From Dehalococcoidia bacterium (GTDB taxonomy: Bacteria > Chloroflexota > Dehalococcoidia > Dehalococcoidales > UBA1222), in the NCBI GenBank assembly GCA_009786345.1, contig WQTJ01000082.1, forward strand, positions 1 to 5,803: a stretch of DNA of 5,803 nt, in the 5' to 3' direction. This document shows, piece by piece, positions 1 to 4,848 of the stretch. Below the pieces are notes generated by a model. The model searched no databases and was not told where the DNA came from. It saw nothing but the letters and a program-made list of their open reading frames with translations. Positions within the stretch are counted from its first letter, which is position 1. Each line of letters begins with the position of its first letter. Made by a program: the position numbers and the translations under genes.

Positions 1-139
1 TTATTCCGGTATGGTTGATTCTGTTAAACGTGTAACTCTATTCAGTTTGTATGCCATTTCATCGGTAAATTCGCGACTTTGTCAACAGCTCCGAAACGGC
101 CCGATGATAGATGGGTTTGGGGCGATAGCTCCAACAAGC

Positions 140-177
140 GAAATAGAGACTTCCCGATGTCGGGAAGTCTCTATTTC
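140..177. terminator. perfect 18-bp hairpin, possible bidirectional terminator or palindromic repeat
   Basis: GAAATAGAGACTTCCCGA is followed by TG and its exact reverse complement, giving an 18-bp palindrome with a practical four-base loop. A-rich left and T-rich right arms with a G+C-rich core resemble bidirectional intrinsic terminators, but the T run (CTATTTC) is interrupted, so function is uncertain. It lies about 280 nt beyond the stop of the minus-strand lipoprotein gene ending at 461. Such palindromes may also be dispersed in multiple copies. Confidence 0.5.
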
Positions 178-180
178 TGA

Positions 181-200
181 CAAGTTTGTGTTCAAACTTG
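181..200. repeat. 8-bp hairpin adjacent to the larger palindrome
   Basis: CAAGTTTG-TGTT-CAAACTTG forms a perfect 8-bp stem with a four-base loop, three bases after the 18-bp hairpin at 140-177. There is no T tract on either side. The pair makes a tandem hairpin block. Confidence 0.45.
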
Positions 201-216
201 CATTGCTTGCCAGCAG

Positions 217-320
217 TATCGTGAATTCACAATAGTTCTTGTTATCATGAAGTTTGTAGTATCGTGAAATTTGGCTCAATCCACTGAAATGCGAGCCATT
301 TTTGCAAAAAATATCATGAT
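217..320. repeat. four TATCRTGAW motifs (iteron-like cluster)
   Basis: The nine-base motif TATC[A/G]TGA[A/T] occurs at 217-225, 243-251, 260-268 and 312-320. Two copies are part of a longer exact repeat, AGTATCGTGAA (215-225 and 258-268). The core TCATGA/TCGTGA is palindromic or nearly so, as expected of a dimeric protein's binding site. Spacing is irregular (26, 17 and 52 nt). Function is unknown. Confidence 0.35.
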
Positions 321-460
321 AGCTTGTTTTTTCGGAACACCGATAATCTCAGTTATAGGAACTTTTATATAATCGGAACAATAATCGGTTAGATGCATCA
401 AAACGCTTGATGCAGGGAAACGCAGTTTAATTTGAATGATAATGGCACCCACTTCTCTGA
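280..460. other. non-coding stretch downstream of the lipoprotein gene
   Basis: I see no credible gene here. It holds short repeats (TCGGAACA at about 332 and 372; ATAATCGG at about 370 and 381) and an 8-bp palindrome, TGCATCAA-AACGC-TTGATGCA, at 394-414. That palindrome is 47 nt beyond the stop of the minus-strand gene but has no T tract, so it is a weak terminator candidate. Confidence 0.4.
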
Positions 461-1054
461 TTAATAATTGGTTTTTATACAGTGCGCAATCTGCCTTAAA
501 ATTCCATATCCTGGCTCCTCTTCAATGTTTGCCGTTATTTGGGCATCGCGCTTGGTCCACACTCCATTCCAACGCACCTGGGTGCGCTCGGTAAGGGCAA
601 CACAAATTGATAAATCCTCATTTGGTGGAAAAGAGCTAATAATGGCATAATCTATAAACATCTGTATATGAGCTTGATTTGCTCCAAAATAATAAAAGTC
701 AAGAGAATTGTTATACAGACCATCCTTGATAACTTTACAGTGCTCATCCGTAAGAACAGCAGCTGAGTTAAGCTCGTTGACAATAATTATTTGGCGTCGA
801 TATCTGCGTTTGTCATAGTTTAATAAATCATTGGTAATATTATCCACCCTCCTATACTGAAAGGTTTCCCTGAAATAAATATCCTCCCCATAAAGAATGA
901 CCTCATGAGGGAGTTTATTGTTGATGATGTCTACTGCTTCATCATATGAATCTAAAAAATCCTCGCTGGGGCTTATTTTTGTGCAACCAAAAATACAAGT
1001 TGTTGCTATCATGGCAACAATAACAACCACTAGGATTCTCCAATTATTCTTCAT
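461..1054 (-). CDS. predicted lipoprotein of unknown function (197 aa)
   Basis: I do not recognise this protein. The N-terminus is a typical lipoprotein signal: KNNWR, a hydrophobic stretch (residues 7-19) and a lipobox IFGC with Cys24 as the predicted lipidation site; F at -2 is slightly unusual. The mature part is about 174 residues, polar, without further membrane segments, and has a basic run (DKRRYRRQ, residues 81-88) and Cys residues at 106, 151 and 192. It should be anchored on the outer face of the cytoplasmic membrane. The ATG at 1054 is chosen because the signal peptide begins there; the ribosome site is weak (GGGAT, 6 nt upstream). TATAAT-like -10 boxes lie at 1067-1072 and 1084-1089, without a good -35. 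It is the last of four exported-protein genes on this strand, 152 nt after its neighbour and separated from it by a long hairpin. Coding status is well supported; function is open. Confidence 0.8.
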   Translation of the reverse strand: MKNNWRILVVVIVAMIATTCIFGCTKISPSEDFLDSYDEAVDIINNKLPHEVILYGEDIYFRETFQYRRVDNITNDLLNYDKRRYRRQIIIVNELNSAAVLTDEHCKVIKDGLYNNSLDFYYFGANQAHIQMFIDYAIISSFPPNEDLSICVALTERTQVRWNGVWTKRDAQITANIEEEPGYGILRQIAHCIKTNY

Positions 1055-1089
1055 GTTAACATCCCAATTATATTATTCTACGGATTATA

Positions 1090-1139
1090 TGCTAACAAAG
1101 CCCTACGTTCCATAAAATAGACGTAAGGCTTTGTTAGCA
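1090..1139. terminator. long intergenic hairpin without U tract
   Basis: TGCTAACAAAGCC pairs with GGCTTTGTTAGCA (13 bp), followed by one C/A mismatch, four more pairs (TACG/CGTA) and a 14-base loop. It begins 67 nt beyond the stop of the secreted-protein gene at 1207 and abuts an ATTATA (-10-like) block of the next gene. Position suggests a terminator or RNA 3'-end structure, but the minus-strand sequence after it is TATAATCC rather than a T run, so a classical intrinsic terminator is not supported. Confidence 0.55.
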
Positions 1140-1206
1140 AAACCAAGTAACTAACACCACTGACAAGTGTTCAGTTCGCGGCGCAACCCATTCAATAGTC
1201 TCTTAG

Positions 1207-2043
1207 TTATGGCGCACAAGTTCCAGAATATAATAAGCTTATACTAGCTGTTCCAAGCGCGGCATCAACGACTTGAGTTGTATTACCGTCCCAAGTTGTA
1301 TTACCGTACACATACGCATAGCGGAATGACACGGAATAATTAACTACAGAATCATTTGTGTTACCAATCGGAGTCTTGTAAGTACAGGCACCAAATGTTT
1401 GGTGGTTGTTGGTGGTCCATTTGTTTATTGCAGCCTTAATACCACCCGAGTTACTGAGGAGTGTGCGGGTTGTTTTATAGTCATACGTAATAACAGTAAT
1501 ACCAGAGTTTGAATTTGCGCTTATGTCGTAGCAATTTTCAGTAATTGTTGACGAATAACCAGTCTTTAGAGAAAAGCCAAAATCTTTGCCACTTATGCCG
1601 CCTGTAAACCCAACATCCCATGTTGAGGAACCAGAGGGCATTGATGCTTGAGGTGCAAAGTTGACCGGCAGTTGGTTGCCATTTAGCGGCATAGTTATTT
1701 TGCTCTGCTGGTTCATCCCCCAGTAATAGTAGCCACTGCCAGCAGGGGTTTTTAATGGCTGTAGCTCTAACCGTGTCATAAGAACATCATAATAGTAGCC
1801 TCCATATGTCGAATCAGATCGTGCACGAACCGCAGCAATGGTTGCATCACCAAGTGCATATCCACTGGAAGAGTATGCGCGCAATATAGTGTACGGAGCT
1901 CCGTATAACACATAGCTATACCCTGATGATGGCATTCCAAACCCATATGCGGCAGGGTTTGCGTTCACATTAATTGGGCTCATTCCAATAAGCAATACCA
2001 GAGCCCCCAAAATAGCAATGCTTCCTCTTGTGATTAATTTCAC
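1207..2043 (-). CDS. secreted Tyr/Gly/Ser-rich protein of unknown function (278 aa)
   Basis: The start is GTG at 2043, six bases after GGAGGG (2050-2055); an upstream TTG at 2097 is actually the -35 box of the promoter. Residues 1-28 form a secretory signal (KLITRG, hydrophobic core 9-21, cleavage predicted after VNA28). The mature 250 residues have no further membrane segment and are rich in Tyr, Gly, Ser, Thr and Asn, with clusters such as GYSYVLYG, GGYYYD and GSGYYYWG in the first third. Alternating strands such as SVSFRYAYVYG (237-247) suggest a mostly beta fold. Three Cys (171, 220, 276) could include one disulfide. An in-frame six-residue duplication gives GNTTWDGNTT (247-256). I do not recognise the family; a structural, adhesive or pore-forming protein are all conceivable. 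It has its own promoter and lies between two lipoprotein genes. Confidence 0.85.
   Translation of the reverse strand: MKLITRGSIAILGALVLLIGMSPINVNANPAAYGFGMPSSGYSYVLYGAPYTILRAYSSSGYALGDATIAAVRARSDSTYGGYYYDVLMTRLELQPLKTPAGSGYYYWGMNQQSKITMPLNGNQLPVNFAPQASMPSGSSTWDVGFTGGISGKDFGFSLKTGYSSTITENCYDISANSNSGITVITYDYKTTRTLLSNSGGIKAAINKWTTNNHQTFGACTYKTPIGNTNDSVVNYSVSFRYAYVYGNTTWDGNTTQVVDAALGTASISLLYSGTCAP
1276..1307. repeat. 18-nt-period tandem repeat inside the secreted-protein gene
   Basis: AGTTGTATTACCGT occurs exactly at 1276-1289 and 1294-1307, a period of 18 nt or six codons. On the coding strand it gives the repeated peptide GNTT around WD. Identity at nucleotide level suggests a recent in-frame duplication. 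Confidence 0.8.
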
Positions 2044-2069
2044 TATCGTCCCTCCAAAATATTTTGTGC

Positions 2070-2097
2070 AATATAACACTATGGCAACTGATGTCAA
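2070..2097 (-). promoter_or_regulatory. sigma-A promoter for the Tyr/Gly-rich secreted gene
   Basis: On the minus strand, TTGACA (2092-2097, perfect -35), a 16-bp spacer, then TATATT (2070-2075, five of six matches to TATAAT). The predicted start is near 2063, followed by GGAGGG (2050-2055) and the GTG at 2043. The short leader of about 20 nt fits a single-gene promoter in the 67-nt gap after the upstream lipoprotein gene. Confidence 0.7.
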
Positions 2098-2110
2098 TCT
2101 CCTTACTTTA

Positions 2111-2635
2111 CTAGCACTTCCAATGATTCAGCTGCTCAACCACCACCGTTGCTAGAGATTGTAATTCAAAATCGGTCTGTGGAATCAGACATGAGTATGT
2201 TATTACTATGAAGACACTGGAATATCTGACAACAAGGGTTTCATAGTACCCATCAGTAAACCCCATTAGTTTTCTGTCCAAAAAAGCAACAGACTTATCA
2301 CCTACTGCAATAGAATCTCCTTTCTTGTAGCCCATCTCAAGAAGTATGTCGCTTGGGCTTATTTCCTGCGCCAAATTATACTCTGTAATCCACATGGTGC
2401 ACACTAATTCTCCGCTGGATAGCGACCAAACAATTGCCTTACTTCCCTCTCCAAGTAATTGTGAATTAGCGTTTATATCATACACTTTAGAAAGAGCACC
2501 TTTGGGGAGGCTAGCGGATAAATCAAAAACCTTTGGAGCATCCGCCAGTGTCAATTTGTGCGAACCGCACGACACATTTATAACCAAGAAAGCAACGAGA
2601 AGAATGCATCTAATAAATAGGTTTATCCTAGCCAT
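2111..2635 (-). CDS. predicted lipoprotein of unknown function (174 aa)
   Basis: The ATG at 2635 is chosen because GGAG (2641-2644) stands five bases upstream and a signal sequence starts there; the open frame extends further upstream but without a ribosome site. Residues 1-22 (ARINLFIR then a hydrophobic stretch) precede Cys23-Gly-Ser, the likely lipidated cysteine; Asn at -3 makes the lipobox atypical, so simple secretion or an N-terminal anchor is an alternative. The mature part of about 150 residues looks like a mixed alpha/beta domain, with a hydrophobic strand (VFIVITYSCL, 141-150) followed by a C-terminal helix (FELQSLATVVVEQLNHW) and a terminal Cys174. I do not recognise the family. 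A perfect -10 TATAAT lies at 2713-2718 (minus) with only a weak -35 at the edge of the hairpin at 2736-2766. It sits between two secreted-protein genes on the same strand. Confidence 0.8.
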   Translation of the reverse strand: MARINLFIRCILLVAFLVINVSCGSHKLTLADAPKVFDLSASLPKGALSKVYDINANSQLLGEGSKAIVWSLSSGELVCTMWITEYNLAQEISPSDILLEMGYKKGDSIAVGDKSVAFLDRKLMGFTDGYYETLVVRYSSVFIVITYSCLIPQTDFELQSLATVVVEQLNHWKC

Positions 2636-2735
2636 AACAACTCCAGAAAGTTGCAACGATTTCGCTCTTGTTTCTGTGCACAGTCTATTCAGTGTTGTCA
2701 ACTACAAACAGCATTATACATTAGAACTATTTTTC

Positions 2736-2766
2736 GCTAAGCTCTTCCGGAACGGAAGAGCTTAGC
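2736..2766. terminator. perfect 14-bp hairpin after the secreted-protein gene
   Basis: GCTAAGCTCTTCCG-GAA-CGGAAGAGCTTAGC is a perfect 14-bp stem with a three-base loop, 26 nt past the stop of the minus-strand gene ending at 2793. Position and stability suggest a terminator or RNA 3'-end protector. However, the minus-strand sequence after it is GAAAAATAG, an A run and not a T run, so it is not a textbook intrinsic terminator in either direction. Confidence 0.6.
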
Positions 2767-2792
2767 ATTCAGTTGTATTCAGCGTATTTATG

Positions 2793-3680
2793 CTATTTCC
2801 AAAATATATCTATCTGATCCCATGTCGAATATCTTGAGCTCGTCGAAGAGTCTGATACATGATTCATGCTTGAAATACCAACATTGACTTCGGTTGTGGT
2901 GAACATTCTTACAATATAAGTATGCCCAGCCTGCAAATTGACTGTGGCCCTACTCACAATACTTCCTCCTGCATTGTTCCAAGCACTCCCAAAAAATGTC
3001 ACATGGGAAAATATTGGCTCAGTTTTAATAAGAGTTGATGAGCCAGTTAAGTCCCATATCTCCATCTTTACTTCCCAACACGCATTCCCATATCCTGGAG
3101 CTGAAAGGTCAGCAGTGGCCTTACCGTATAGGGATATATCGGCATTCCTTGAACCAGTTCCGTAAACCGTAAACGTTTGCCCAGTTGTAGATCCTGCCTC
3201 GGCAGTCCCTGAAAGTGCCAGTGTTACCTTTGCGTAATGCGAGCGCGTACTTAGGTTAGTCGAGTGGGTGTACGCCCCTAAACTTGAGCCACTATGCCCT
3301 GACTGCGCATGATCGGCTGTAGTGAATGCGATATTTGTTCCCATGTACACGCTTGCTGCTCTAGTGGGCCCAACAACTGGGTCAGGAGTCAAAACCATTC
3401 CAGATGGAGTCCATGAGGACAATTGCTGCATCAACTTCCATTCCGCATCGGAGATTGGTTTGCCGGCATACGTCTCATTCCATGCCTTTTCCATCTCATA
3501 AATGTACTCAGAGATGGGCTCGCCACTGGGGTTATAGATTACAAAAGGTGAATGAATTCTGCTAGCCCTTGCACTATCATTTAGCCCCTCGGCACTAATG
3601 GGTATTACAGTGGAAAGTGCAATACAAGCAACTATAGAAATGACCAGTGGTTTTAGTAAAACCGAACTTAACTTCCTCAA
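2793..3680 (-). CDS. secreted protein of unknown function (295 aa)
   Basis: The start is a TTG at 3680, six bases after a near-perfect AAGGAG (3687-3692); the upstream TTG at 3731 has no ribosome site and would bury the signal peptide. Residues 1-30 are a classical signal (RKLSSVLLK, hydrophobic core, cleavage predicted after PISA30). The mature chain has an N-terminal polar and probably helical segment (about 51-90, ISEYIYEMEKAWNET and ISDAEWKLMQQLSSW), a Pro-rich linker (TPDPVVGPTRAA, 98-109), then a Ser/Thr/Gly-rich beta-type region to the C-terminus. Within it, CWEVKMEIWDL (201-211) and AGHTYIVRMFTTTEV (261-275) look like strands of a beta-sandwich domain. There is no LPXTG, S-layer or cell-wall repeat, so release from the cell is likely. 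I do not recognise the family. It is the first of four exported-protein genes on this strand and may carry a long leader. Confidence 0.85.
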   Translation of the reverse strand: MRKLSSVLLKPLVISIVACIALSTVIPISAEGLNDSARASRIHSPFVIYNPSGEPISEYIYEMEKAWNETYAGKPISDAEWKLMQQLSSWTPSGMVLTPDPVVGPTRAASVYMGTNIAFTTADHAQSGHSGSSLGAYTHSTNLSTRSHYAKVTLALSGTAEAGSTTGQTFTVYGTGSRNADISLYGKATADLSAPGYGNACWEVKMEIWDLTGSSTLIKTEPIFSHVTFFGSAWNNAGGSIVSRATVNLQAGHTYIVRMFTTTEVNVGISSMNHVSDSSTSSRYSTWDQIDIFWK

Positions 3681-3769
3681 TTTATTCTCCTTATAATTAG
3701 TAACCGACTGGTTGTAGTGGTAGGTATCCAAGGAAAACTGATGTCACAAAAAATCAGGGATATCAACAT
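3677..3769 (-). CDS. possible 30-codon upstream ORF overlapping the secreted gene's TTG start
   Basis: An ATG at 3767-3769 opens a 30-residue frame (starts MLISLIFCDISF) whose TGA (3677-3679) overlaps the TTG start of the secreted gene in a TTGA arrangement, the geometry of translational coupling. Its own ATG lies 16 nt from the strong AAGGAGG at 3786-3792, too far for direct use. That ribosome site is instead two bases from another ATG (3781-3783) with a six-codon frame (MAYRIC, stop 3763-3765) that overlaps the 30-codon start. Termination and re-initiation is possible; chance is also possible. Confidence 0.2.
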   Translation of the reverse strand: MLISLIFCDISFPWIPTTTTSRLLIIRRIN

Positions 3770-3994
3770 ATTCTATAGGCCATTTCCTCCTTGTATATTA
3801 TTACTTAAAGACACCTCGGATAACTTCTAGTTGGTGCCAATTAGTGTGTCTATTACACATGTGCACTTCTGCTGACTTGCCTAACACATCAGTATTTCAA
3901 GGTATCCTTAACACAAATGGCTGATGTGAGGTATGGGCATGTCTGAAAATTAATGGCATTCCTCTTTCCTAATAGACGTTGTCTCCTCAACAAA
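3681..3994. other. upstream region of the secreted gene, no large gene
   Basis: I find no convincing large gene. On the minus strand it contains AAGGAGG (3786-3792), the small upstream frames described separately, and a 20-codon frame at 3897-3959 (MPLIFRHAHTSH...) preceded by AGGAAAGAGG at suboptimal spacing. No strong promoter is seen within this stretch; the nearest good one is at 4185-4213. It may therefore be part of a leader of about 500 nt for the secreted-protein gene. Small dyads such as TTGGTGCCAA (about 3831-3840) are present and unassigned. Confidence 0.35.
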
Positions 3995-4138
3995 CTATTC
4001 ACTGCGCAAGTGAACCTGTGATTTTTGCTTTCCGGAAATAACAAAAAAGCCACTAAGCCCATGGTTTTCATGGAAATTAGCGGCTAAAGGCCTTTCCGAT
4101 TTTACGTTTTTGGTTATTATGAGTGCGCTAGAATACAT
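3995..4138 (-). CDS. possible small protein (47 aa) behind a strong promoter
   Basis: The ATG at 4138 stands seven bases after AGAGG (4146-4150), and about 40 nt downstream of the predicted start of a near-consensus sigma-A promoter (4185-4213). The frame ends with TAG at 3995. The product (MYSSALIITKNVKSERPLAA at the N-terminus, ending QVHLRSE) is polar and slightly basic, with no signal peptide or membrane segment and no family I recognise. The combination of promoter, ribosome site and start is better than chance would often give, but codon evidence over 47 residues is weak. Alternatively the promoter serves the secreted gene at 3680 through a long leader, or makes a non-coding RNA. Confidence 0.35.
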   Translation of the reverse strand: MYSSALIITKNVKSERPLAANFHENHGLSGFFVISGKQKSQVHLRSE

Positions 4139-4184
4139 TGCACTACCTCTATGTTGTACAGCGTCTTTGAAGTATCTATGCGGT

Positions 4185-4213
4185 ATTCTACATCTGGTAA
4201 GCACTAATGTCAA
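4185..4213 (-). promoter_or_regulatory. near-consensus sigma-A promoter reading leftward
   Basis: On the minus strand, TTGACA (4208-4213, six of six), exactly 17 bp, then TAGAAT (4185-4190, five of six). The DNA upstream of -35 is A+T-rich (CTATAAAATA), resembling an UP element. The predicted start is near 4178, and a ribosome site and ATG follow at 4146-4138. The 11-mer ATGTCAACAGG that contains the -35 box recurs at 4720-4730 upstream of the XRE gene. Confidence 0.7.
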
Positions 4214-4257
4214 CAGGTATTTTATAGGTTATTTAAGAAAGTGTTATAGCTTGAAAC

Positions 4258-4274
4258 GCCATACTGCCTATGGC
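4258..4274. repeat. small hairpin downstream of the XRE gene
   Basis: GCCATA-CTGCC-TATGGC is a perfect 6-bp stem; an alternative CTGCC-TAT-GGCAG pairing overlaps it. It lies about 100 nt past the XRE stop on the minus strand and lacks a T tract, so it is only a weak terminator candidate. Confidence 0.25.
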
Positions 4275-4375
4275 AGCACATGCGTATATGCAAACACTAA
4301 TGTAGGTGTACTAGATTAGGCAGGAGAAACATTGGATAGGATGTTCGAGGATATAAGAAATATGGAATCAGATTG

Positions 4376-4657
4376 TTATGGGGACGACGGTTTTATCGGG
4401 ACGACCGCAAGTGTCATGCCCATAGGACGTAGTACTCTAATCATAGTGGACAATTGAGGGTCATGAATTCCCCGCTCTAAGCGGTAGATGCTTGCCTGCG
4501 GCACGCCGCTTTCAGCTTCAATTCTCTCTTGTGCGAAGCCTTTTTCATGCCGTGTGGCAACAATGGCTTTTATGAGGGAGTCTCTTAATGCATCTACGCC
4601 TGTTTCATCATAAGGGGCGGGAACATTATTCACCGGCGAAACGCACTTTTTTCTCAT
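4376..4657 (-). CDS. XRE-family helix-turn-helix regulator, HigA/HipB-antitoxin-like (93 aa)
   Basis: A small DNA-binding protein of the lambda-Cro/XRE (HTH_3) type. After a short polar N-terminus, residues 20-40 form the first helix region. FAQERIEAESGVPQASIYRL (41-60) is a clear helix-turn-helix, with AQERIEAESGV as the positioning helix and PQASIYRLERG as the recognition helix. The tail ending RPMGMTLAVVPI is typical of antitoxin-like XRE proteins, with a C-terminal strand used in dimerisation. No toxin gene is next to it on either side. I chose the ATG at 4657; a GTG at 4669 would add four residues, and neither has a visible ribosome site. It is divergent from the MerR-family gene. The promoter region carries GAAGTGT/ACACTTC elements, suggesting autorepression. 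It could be an orphan antitoxin or a stand-alone regulator. Confidence 0.85.
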   Translation of the reverse strand: MRKKCVSPVNNVPAPYDETGVDALRDSLIKAIVATRHEKGFAQERIEAESGVPQASIYRLERGIHDPQLSTMIRVLRPMGMTLAVVPIKPSSP

Positions 4658-4665
4658 AGTTGAGC

Positions 4666-4719
4666 ACACTTCACAAGCAATATTTAATAGGCGGAAGTGT
4701 AAACTATAACGAACACTTC
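4666..4719. promoter_or_regulatory. operator-like GAAGTGT/ACACTTC elements at the XRE promoter
   Basis: GAAGTGT (4694-4700) and ACACTTC (4713-4719) form a perfect 7-12-7 inverted repeat directly downstream of a TTGACA -35 box (4721-4726, minus). A third copy, ACACTTC, lies at 4666-4672 over the start region. The placement fits autorepression by the XRE protein. The -10 box is not clear; TTTACA at 4698-4703 with a 17-bp spacer is the best but weak. Confidence 0.5.
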
Positions 4720-4812
4720 ATGTCAACAGGCACAACATGCATGAATACTGTACATAATAACACTTTAATTGTGCCTGTGAATTACTTGAACTATAGCAGT
4801 TCGCTATAGTTT
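4701..4812. repeat. mirrored sequence blocks in the divergent control region
   Basis: ACAGGCACAA (4726-4735) and TTGTGCCTGT (4769-4778) are exact inverted copies. Further out, AAACTATAACGAAC (4701-4714) and GTTCGCTATAGTTT (4799-4812) are inverted copies with 13 of 14 matches. Thus the same two blocks occur in the same order reading outward toward each regulator gene, with 11 nt between them on the left and 20 nt on the right. This suggests a duplicated control element shared by both promoters. Confidence 0.6.
4789..4811. promoter_or_regulatory. perfect 9-5-9 dyad, candidate MerR operator
   Basis: AACTATAGC-AGTTC-GCTATAGTT is a perfect inverted repeat, of the size and form of MerR-family operators. 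A nested GAACT-ATAGC-AGTTC repeat (4788-4802) overlaps it. It lies just upstream of the merR -35 box (4814). On the minus strand it also lies between a weak TTTCAA (4814-4819) and TATAGT (4790-4795), an 18-bp spacing, so a regulated leftward promoter toward the XRE gene is possible. Confidence 0.6.
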
Positions 4813-4813
4813 G

Positions 4814-4842
4814 TTGAAAAGACTGCAAATTTTCAGTACAAT
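4814..4842 (+). promoter_or_regulatory. sigma-A promoter for the MerR-family gene, leaderless start
   Basis: TTGAAA (4814-4819, five of six), exactly 17 bp, then TACAAT (4837-4842, five of six). The usual start, seven bases after the -10, would be position 4849, which is the A of the gene's ATG. There is no Shine-Dalgarno sequence before that ATG, consistent with a leaderless transcript. Confidence 0.7.
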
Positions 4843-4848
4843 TCTGAT

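Larger units (their letters stand above)
1..226 (-). pseudogene. possible decayed C-terminal gene remnant at left edge
   Basis: Two minus-strand frames near the left edge read like one protein split by a frameshift. One frame, open from about 226 and stopping at 59, contains PKPIYHRAVSELLTKSR. The neighbouring frame, open from 81 down to a TAA at 1-3, contains SREFTDEMAYKLNRVTRLTE. The two overlap at the TKSR/SREF point, so a single shift would join them. I do not recognise the family; a decayed transposase tail is only a guess. The upstream part of the frame crosses a perfect hairpin at 140-177, which argues that any real gene was interrupted or ended near there. Seen: frame structure and stops. 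Inferred: that it was once coding. Confidence 0.2.

Noticed and set aside
79..108. TTGACA on the minus strand at 80-85 as a promoter
   Set aside because: The best -10 (TGAAAT, 18-bp spacing) is poor and it lies inside the possible gene remnant.
11..279. Open frames of 74 aa (plus) and 65 aa (minus) across the left-edge hairpin
   Set aside because: Both are produced by the palindrome at 140-177, which gives nearly the same peptide on each strand, and neither has a ribosome site.
2346..2765. 139-aa plus-strand frame opposite the 2111-2635 lipoprotein
   Set aside because: Antisense to a gene with a ribosome site and signal peptide; the frame has no ribosome site and its end is the intergenic hairpin.
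4110..4319. 69-aa plus-strand frame in the gap left of the XRE gene
   Set aside because: No ribosome site or promoter on the plus strand, and it runs over the leftward promoter and the small minus-strand ORF.
4332..4457. 41-codon plus-strand frame starting at TTG with AGGAG five bases upstream
   Set aside because: Most of it is antisense to the XRE C-terminus, which is clearly coding, and there is no promoter; the ribosome site is probably chance.
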